Shown here: piece by piece, positions 59,101 to 64,000 of the stretch
How the letters are laid out: the number at the start of each line of letters is the position of its first letter
Position numbering within the stretch: the stretch's first letter is position 1
Source: Cupriavidus sp. EM10
GTDB taxonomy: Bacteria > Pseudomonadota > Gammaproteobacteria > Burkholderiales > Burkholderiaceae
DNA: 64,000 nucleotides
Direction of reading: 5' to 3'
NCBI RefSeq assembly: GCF_018729255.1
Contig: NZ_CP076063.1
Location: 62,001 to 126,000, forward strand
Made by a program: the position numbers and the translations under genes
The notes under the pieces: model-generated
The model's input: the letters and a program-made list of their open reading frames with translations, nothing else
Databases searched by the model: none
Told to the model about the DNA's origin: nothing

Positions 59101-59848
59101 CTCTACGTTCGCGAAGGATAGTCAATGGACCACAGAGACGTTGCTACCGCTATCTTCATCTCAAGGCAACGATTCGGCAGCATTTTGGCAGGGCTACCTT
59201 TACCGCACTACTACCCTTTCTCCCAAGGCATTCGCCTTGTTCAAGGATGTCTTAATCAGTCACGTGCGAGATAGAACTTTATTGAAAGGTGGCAGTGCGC
59301 TAATTGCAGCAACACTTCTTGATCGTTGGATGCAAAGAACCGAGGCTGCTTGCGCCGAGGAAGCAATGTCTGACTCAGAGCTACGCGAGATCTTGGTGCT
59401 CTCGGATGAAGAGTTCCGCGACGAGCTAGTTCGGACACTTGCAAGATGGACGAAGGAGTCTCCCGCCAAGTATGACGACCAAGTCCTCTACTTTCTGGAG
59501 AAAGTATGGCCGCTGCAGAAGGTCGTGAAAAATGCTCGTATGACTGCCCGGCTTGTGGATCTTGCTTTCGCGGTTTCCGACAGGTTCAGTGAGGCGGTCA
59601 AACTCATCGTTCCAAAAGTGGTAATCGCACCGCGGGAACTATCGATGCGATATTACAAGGTCGACGAACGGGTCGTTCAGAGCCACGGCCCGGCATTAGT
59701 CGACCTCCTTTGGCAAACACTACCGACAGCGGCGTCGATGTGGCCGGACGATGTCGACAACCTACTGACAGAACTCCAGAGACTACCGACATTAAATGGA
59801 TCGGCTAAGCTCTCGACACTACTTCGTCGGTCAAAGTATCGCAGGTGA
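59101..59848 (+). pseudogene. C-terminal remnant of a large protein cut by the Tn7-like element (SIR2/DUF4020-type?)
   Basis: The open frame runs from the transposon end into QWTTETLLPLSSSQGNDSAA, FWQGYLYRTTTLSPKAFALF and a helical tail about 250 aa in all. The W..GYL..T-LSP pattern resembles the DUF4020 domain found after SIR2 in anti-phage proteins, which is a weak match. The N-terminal part is not in the window. Loss by transposon insertion into a defence island is the simplest reading. Confidence 0.5.
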
Positions 59849-59912
59849 ACTAATCTAGCAACCACACTGTACAGCGTCGTGCCCAGAGGCCTTTTTCTTC
59901 GTGCGGGTAGGA

Positions 59913-61352
59913 TTAAAACGGCACGGTGTCTTCGGTTGTTCCGCTTGACGGAGTTAGATGTTGAAGCAAGAGCCGCAGTTTGCCGAGTAGCTCATCGAAC
60001 GTCACGACCTCAACGTCTTTACAGGCGTTCCGAAAGAGTTCGAAGCTTCGCCTTTGCGTCTCGTCGCTTGGCATCGTCCCTGCGAGCACTATGCATTTGA
60101 TGGCATCCGGCTGCGAATCTCTCAGGGCGGCTTCTGCCCGATGCAACAGCCAGTTGCTTTGAATGGCACTTCGCTGGTAGAGCACCTGGGTTATTGCGCC
60201 GCTTAGTTCCGCATGTGGACCGAATACCTCGCGATTGCGATATGGGGTAGCCTGCACAAGTGACGACGATGGTTTCTTGATCTCGACGATCGCCAAGGCT
60301 TGCCCCTGCTCCGCGAAAAGGAAGTCACCTATTTGGGCCCCGGTACCGTCCAACCGAGATGCTTGCGCGTGAAATTGCGTGTGCAACAGCCGAACGGGCC
60401 GCGAAAACACGAGCGACAGAACAAAAAGGTTGTTCTCGAAGAACTGTTGCCATCGTGGTTCTGGCAGGGACTGCTCCAGCATGGTTGCGTACCGGTCGAT
60501 CATCCTTGCAAGGGTGACCCGCTCGATTTCGGCGTGCAACTGCAGGACCTCTGCCGGTGCTTCCGTCGCAATGGTTGCAAGTTCCTGCCGAACAGCTCGT
60601 ACCGCGGCTTGCCTCTGCGCGCGTTCACTGACATCGGCGCGCCTCCCTCGAGTACGCACGTACTCGACAAGCGGTGCAGCCGCAGCCGCAGGAGCCATGT
60701 GAGGGAATCGGTCGGGATCGAGCGTTGCGAGTAGATTATTTCTGACATCCCAGCGCCTAGCAACATGCACGTGCTCGCGGGCTAGCCGCTTGAAACGCTG
60801 GAAGTTGCGCCGGAAACGATGGAGATCACTCACCGTGATCCACGCGATGCTTTCCGTAACCGTCGAAGTTCCGGACCTGGTGACGCCGATGGCGGTAATC
60901 GCTGGAATCCCAGATAGGCTGCGCCACACCTCGTCAAGCTCCGGAACGAGGCCAAGGCCATAGGTACTTTCGGAGAAGCATTTCCATGGAAGAGACAGAT
61001 CGATTTCCGTAACTGCCGCGTCGGCCGTTTCAGGCAATGGCTCGTCTACTTTGCGGTGAAAGATGACGGAAGTGAGCGGGCCATGCTTCGGGCTCAGATA
61101 TCGCTGGGCGTGGGGGTTGGTAAAAACCGGATAAGTAAGAAGCCGGTCTGGATACACCCGTGCGAGGCAGTGCCACTGCTCCCTCGGTTGGGCCACCCAT
61201 ACGTTCGGATCATTGGCTCCTCGCTGATAGGTCTGCAGATACAGATCCCGATACTGCACGCCTTGATCGACCCCGTGCGACAACTCAAAGGATGGATTCA
61301 AGACCTCATTGTTGTTGAACGTTGCAGTAACTTCCAGCCTACCTTGCTCCAT
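59913..61352 (-). CDS. Shedu-family anti-phage nuclease (SduA-like, DUF4263)
   Basis: A 479-aa protein with a C-terminal Shedu nuclease domain: FFENNLFVLSLVFSRPVRLL, GAQIGDFLFAEQGQALAIVE and the catalytic EIKKPSSSLVQA, then YRNREVFGPHAELSGAITQV. The Asp and Glu-x-Lys triad of the PD-(D/E)XK type is intact. The N-terminal half (residues 1-270) is a large domain of unknown kind that would sense the invader. Shedu systems stop phage by DNA cleavage. It lies 48 bp downstream of the TIGR02391 gene on the same strand. Confidence 0.85.
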   Translation of the reverse strand: MEQGRLEVTATFNNNEVLNPSFELSHGVDQGVQYRDLYLQTYQRGANDPNVWVAQPREQWHCLARVYPDRLLTYPVFTNPHAQRYLSPKHGPLTSVIFHRKVDEPLPETADAAVTEIDLSLPWKCFSESTYGLGLVPELDEVWRSLSGIPAITAIGVTRSGTSTVTESIAWITVSDLHRFRRNFQRFKRLAREHVHVARRWDVRNNLLATLDPDRFPHMAPAAAAAPLVEYVRTRGRRADVSERAQRQAAVRAVRQELATIATEAPAEVLQLHAEIERVTLARMIDRYATMLEQSLPEPRWQQFFENNLFVLSLVFSRPVRLLHTQFHAQASRLDGTGAQIGDFLFAEQGQALAIVEIKKPSSSLVQATPYRNREVFGPHAELSGAITQVLYQRSAIQSNWLLHRAEAALRDSQPDAIKCIVLAGTMPSDETQRRSFELFRNACKDVEVVTFDELLGKLRLLLQHLTPSSGTTEDTVPF

Positions 61353-61400
61353 ATCCCCTCACTCAAAAACACCTCCCTACACGGGCGAATACCGCCCGGA

Positions 61401-62210
61401 TCAGATCCTTGGCGGCATGGTTGCATCATCTAGGCGACGATGAATTAGCGATACCAGAGTCAGCAGGTCCTCAGCGTCTCGTTGCGTCATGTTCCAGAGG
61501 ATCTTGGGTGTGTGCGCGGTTGGGTTGCGGAACATCCCAAATACACCCTTTACCAGGGTCGCGAAGCCGCGCTGCTCGCTCCATTGGCTTTCGTCGGCCA
61601 ACTCATTGATGGCTAGCATCGGAGGATTCCCCGCGAGCCCACGGTCGACAAGTAACGCACCGTCGTCCACCAGTCCCGTTTTATCGCGAATTTTGGCCGC
61701 GATACTCTTCGTTGCCTCCAACACGGCGTGAAAATAGTTGTCCGCGACGAGCTCTGCTCGACAATAGGACAGGACGTCCTCGTGAAGGCCGCGCGCAGCA
61801 AGATCTGTTCTAAGCGTTTCCGCCCTGCGTTTTGCTTCGACTAGTGTAGAGACACCGTCGCTCTCGGCGAGCGCACCCGTGGGCTCCACCTGGAGAGCGG
61901 CAAATGCCAAGGCGCGATTTAGATTCGCCCGCAAAGGTTCAAACCGATGAGCTTCATGTGCAAAGCGCTCAGGTTTCATAGCGAACCGTATGAAAGCAAG
62001 TACGTTGCGCCGATGGCCGAGCTGGTTTTGACAATGCGCGAACGCATTGAACAAGCGCTTCCACTTCGTCATCAACGGATCGCTGTCCGTGATGTGGGCC
62101 TTGGCCAATAGATACGCAATCTCGGAGCCCGTAAGACCCTCTCCAGTGTCGCCCAAGGCGCGCGCGATCGCTTCCAGTTGGCTAGCTGTGAATGTGATGT
62201 TGCCAGTCAT
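61401..62210 (-). CDS. TIGR02391-family protein
   Basis: A 269-aa protein. The C-terminal domain has the TIGR02391/Ymh pattern: ELVADNYFHAVLEATKSIAA, GLAGNPPMLAINELADESQW and GFATLVKGVFGMFRNPTAHT, with the RNP-x-AH motif, often HEPN-like. The N-terminal part is helical (TASQLEAIARALGDTGEGLT). The family is common in defence islands; its direct tie to Shedu here suggests a partner or guard role, which is an inference. Confidence 0.8.
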   Translation of the reverse strand: MTGNITFTASQLEAIARALGDTGEGLTGSEIAYLLAKAHITDSDPLMTKWKRLFNAFAHCQNQLGHRRNVLAFIRFAMKPERFAHEAHRFEPLRANLNRALAFAALQVEPTGALAESDGVSTLVEAKRRAETLRTDLAARGLHEDVLSYCRAELVADNYFHAVLEATKSIAAKIRDKTGLVDDGALLVDRGLAGNPPMLAINELADESQWSEQRGFATLVKGVFGMFRNPTAHTPKILWNMTQRDAEDLLTLVSLIHRRLDDATMPPRI

Positions 62211-62260
62211 GCCGACGATTCACTCCCCTTTTCCAGCACGACTGCTCGCGCTTACCAACA

Positions 62261-62284
62261 AAAAAGCCTCCCGAAGGAGGCTTG
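62261..62284 (-). terminator. Terminator between the 74-aa gene and the TIGR02391 gene
   Basis: AAGCCTCC / GGAGGCTT stem with a four-base loop and a run of T on the minus strand, about 18 bp past the 62302 stop. It separates the upstream unit from the Shedu unit. Confidence 0.85.
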
Positions 62285-62301
62285 TCCGCTAGAGCGCTGC
62301 A

Positions 62302-62526
62302 CTACTTAGTAACCGAATAAAGATCGGATAGTGCAACGCGAAGCTTGCCGCTATATGCACTGCGAGCGGGCGCGCGTGCCTTCACGCTGCCGGATTCTTC
62401 AACGCGTGATAGCAGTACTTGAACACCACGCTTTTGCATGGTCACGACATCCGTCCGCAGCCGTTTGCTCGGCTTGCGCGCGGTCGTCAGACCGACCATC
62501 GTCGACTTACCTGCGTTCAAAGCCAT
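62302..62526 (-). CDS. Small basic protein, 74 aa
   Basis: MALNAGKSTMVGLTTARKPS then SRVEESGSVKARAPARSAYS: a small, Arg/Lys/Ser/Thr-rich protein of unknown family. GGAGG lies before the start at 62526, which overlaps the previous stop by 20 bp. A nucleic-acid-binding role is possible by charge only. Confidence 0.55.
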   Translation of the reverse strand: MALNAGKSTMVGLTTARKPSKRLRTDVVTMQKRGVQVLLSRVEESGSVKARAPARSAYSGKLRVALSDLYSVTK

Positions 62527-63097
62527 AGAAACCTCCTGTGTCTGCATTCGGGCGCGTAACACATTCGAACCGGGGACCGTAAGCACCAGCCTCGAAGCGC
62601 CTTCCGAGTCTATTGTAAAGCAGATCGAGTTGGCTCGACTGCGTCATATAGAAATACTGGGGGATGCCCGGGAAAAACTGAGCATGGATCGATAGTGCTC
62701 TAGCAAGCACTTCACAGAACTGCCAGATCAGCCGCGGGTGGGGCAGCGGCCAGGCCTCCGGATCGAACATCGTATCCGCGTCGGCATCTGCACGCATGAA
62801 CTTCACCAAGCGAGCTGCCGGAGCAGGCTGAAATCCGTTCGCCCACTCGTCTGCCGTCTCCTCGATCCACTCTGGGTCACCCAGTGCATAGACGAGTACA
62901 TCGGCAAAGAACACGACGAAACGTAGGCCTGCGAACAAGATTCCAATCACCTCAATGCCCTCGTCCAGCGACAGCGGCTCGGTAATGTCGATCACATCGG
63001 GCTGAAGACCTGCCGGTGGCTGGCCCGCAAACAGATCCTCAAGGACCTCCGGGTAATGTAGTGATACATAGTTAAACGGCGGTAGGCATGTGCCCAT
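62507..63097 (-). CDS. Hypothetical protein, 196 aa
   Basis: MGTCLPPFNYVSLHYPEVLE, IEVIGILFAGLRFVVFFADV and FEVLARALSIHAQFFPGIPQ-like text: an acidic, mostly soluble protein with a hydrophobic stretch at about residues 48-70. No family recognised. The gene is first in the unit that ends at 62302 and has no clear promoter repeat. Confidence 0.5.
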   Translation of the reverse strand: MGTCLPPFNYVSLHYPEVLEDLFAGQPPAGLQPDVIDITEPLSLDEGIEVIGILFAGLRFVVFFADVLVYALGDPEWIEETADEWANGFQPAPAARLVKFMRADADADTMFDPEAWPLPHPRLIWQFCEVLARALSIHAQFFPGIPQYFYMTQSSQLDLLYNRLGRRFEAGAYGPRFECVTRPNADTGGFYGFERR

Positions 63098-63212
63098 TGT
63101 ATCTCCCGGCTTTGAATGTCAAGCCACCAATTCATCGACTAGGAAAACGCTCCATGTCGGCGCCGAAATCGCCCCCGACAATTGCCGCTTGTCTAACTAG
63201 TAGGAGCAATCA

Positions 63213-63416
63213 ATGCCCCTTTCCCGCACCGCCCAGATGTTCGTCAACCTGGCACGCGAACGAGACCGCGCTGATCTGCAGCACCCCTACGTCGAATGCG
63301 CCGGCCACGGCGGGCAGACCGAACGTCATCCCCACACCGGCGCAGCACGGGCCGCCAAGATGGAAATCCTCACTGACGAGGAATATGCCGTGCGCCTCGG
63401 GGTGAGTCACCTGTAG
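63213..63416 (+). CDS. Hypothetical protein, 67 aa
   Basis: MPLSRTAQMFVNLARERDRA, then a His- and Gly-rich stretch, then AAKMEILTDEEYAVRLGVSH. The start follows AGGAGCAATCA. Small soluble protein of unknown role. Confidence 0.45.
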   Translation: MPLSRTAQMFVNLARERDRADLQHPYVECAGHGGQTERHPHTGAARAAKMEILTDEEYAVRLGVSHL

Positions 63417-63663
63417 GGTAGGAGCGCCGGCTCGGTGCCGTCGGCATTCAGGCATAAGGGCGGCGCGGGCTGACCACTGGGGCAAGAGGTGTTGCAAATG
63501 ATGCGGCCGGTGCCGCTCCCGCCCAGGGCGAAACTATGGATTTCATCTATATATATATTGCGCCGCCCTGCCCCGCCGGCGATCCGCGCCCGCGCATCGC
63601 CTCCGAGCACGGCCGAGGACCGATTCGGCGCAGTAAATCTTGGCGCGCGGTTGAGGACCGCCT

Positions 63664-64000
63664 ATGCAGGAGGGAGAACGCAAAACGCCGCCAGCCGCTT
63701 TCTCGCCTGCTTCGCGGGGGTCACCGAGGCGCAACGCCCCATTCCTGGTCGAGCGCAAGCCTAAAAGTACCGAAAAAATCACTTTAAGGCATACTCTGCT
63801 CCCTACCATACCGTTTTTCGCATTCTTGATAATCTTTCTTATCAAGAAGCGAATCCTGGCGGCTGCCGCCCAGGAACCAGCAGACTGCCCAGAGTTGGTC
63901 GTCTCTGCGGAAGCCTCGATTACGCCTTCACCTCCACGGCAGATCGAGAAGTTAGCTTGGACGACCGCGCAGCGCCTGTCGATATGCGTCCACGCCAGCA
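63664..64000 (+). CDS. Membrane-anchored hypothetical protein, truncated by the window end
   Basis: An open frame from ATG 63664 to the last base. After a basic start (MQEGERKTPPAAFSPASRGS) a single hydrophobic helix (LLPTIPFFAFLIIFLI, about residues 47-62) precedes a C-terminal, probably extracytoplasmic, part. No family recognised. Completion beyond the window is needed to judge it. The 63417-63663 gap holds nothing I can support. Confidence 0.4.
   Translation, partial: MQEGERKTPPAAFSPASRGSPRRNAPFLVERKPKSTEKITLRHTLLPTIPFFAFLIIFLIKKRILAAAAQEPADCPELVVSAEASITPSPPRQIEKLAWTTAQRLSICVHAS

Noticed and set aside
63407..63610. Minus-strand frame ending CPSGQPAPPLCLNADGTEPALL as a real C-terminus
   Set aside because: It looks protein-like, but it overlaps other frames, has no ribosome site, and I recognise no family; it is not listed as a gene.

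Overview
GC-rich, gene-dense DNA that reads as an accessory region of a Burkholderiaceae bacterium of the Cupriavidus/Ralstonia type, probably a megaplasmid or genomic island. The host call is an inference from KfrA-like plasmid proteins, chromate and heavy-metal efflux genes, Burkholderia-type porins, an HU protein with a histone-like tail and several nested mobile elements. No rRNA, tRNA or CRISPR array was seen.

Layout. 1-3.5 kb: a taurine/sulfonate ABC importer (tauABC-like) and a VIT-family metal transporter. 3.6-5.9 kb: chromate resistance (chrB, chrA). 6.0-12.9 kb: a six-gene HME-RND metal-efflux operon. 13-14.5 kb: a porin and a small exported protein. 15-26.6 kb: plasmid-type genes (IS30 remnant, two KfrA-like proteins, HU, a zinc-ribbon repeat protein, a degenerate tyrosine recombinase, a YaaA-like protein) and a small SOS/DNA-repair group (imuA, a minimal ATP-dependent DNA ligase, a truncated SRAP protein) with two LexA boxes. 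26.6-32.75 kb: a TniA/TniB-like transposon whose ATPase gene is split by a 2.69-kb IS21-family element with an 8-bp target duplication. 32.7-44.9 kb: a methylxanthine (theobromine/caffeine-type) N-demethylation cluster: ndmB, ndmC, ndmD, ndmE, frmA, frmB, a GntR regulator, a purine permease, a porin and an unexpected TIM-barrel protein, tied together by a CTGGTATACCAG operator. 45.3-51.3 kb: a chaperone island (four Hsp20, DnaK, two unknown proteins, a degP remnant). 51.6-53.3 kb: a phage-type integrase. 54.7-59.1 kb: a Tn7-like TnsA-TnsB-TnsC-TniQ module that ends in a truncated gene. 59.1-63.1 kb: a defence-type island with a Shedu (SduA-like) nuclease and a TIGR02391 protein.

How the genes work together. 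The demethylation cluster should import methylxanthines, remove N3 and N7 methyl groups with Rieske oxygenases fed by one Rieske-reductase fusion, and detoxify the released formaldehyde with the glutathione-dependent FrmA/FrmB pair. The chr, RND, chaperone and SOS blocks are stress-survival cargo.

Caution: at least 15 genes carry one-base losses, and nearly all those inspected fall in a short homopolymer run, in otherwise well-preserved genes. I read them as probable sequencing or assembly errors and give merged gene coordinates, naming each frameshift. Real truncations (second GST, SRAP, degP, IS30, split ATPase, the gene at 59.1 kb) are marked separately.
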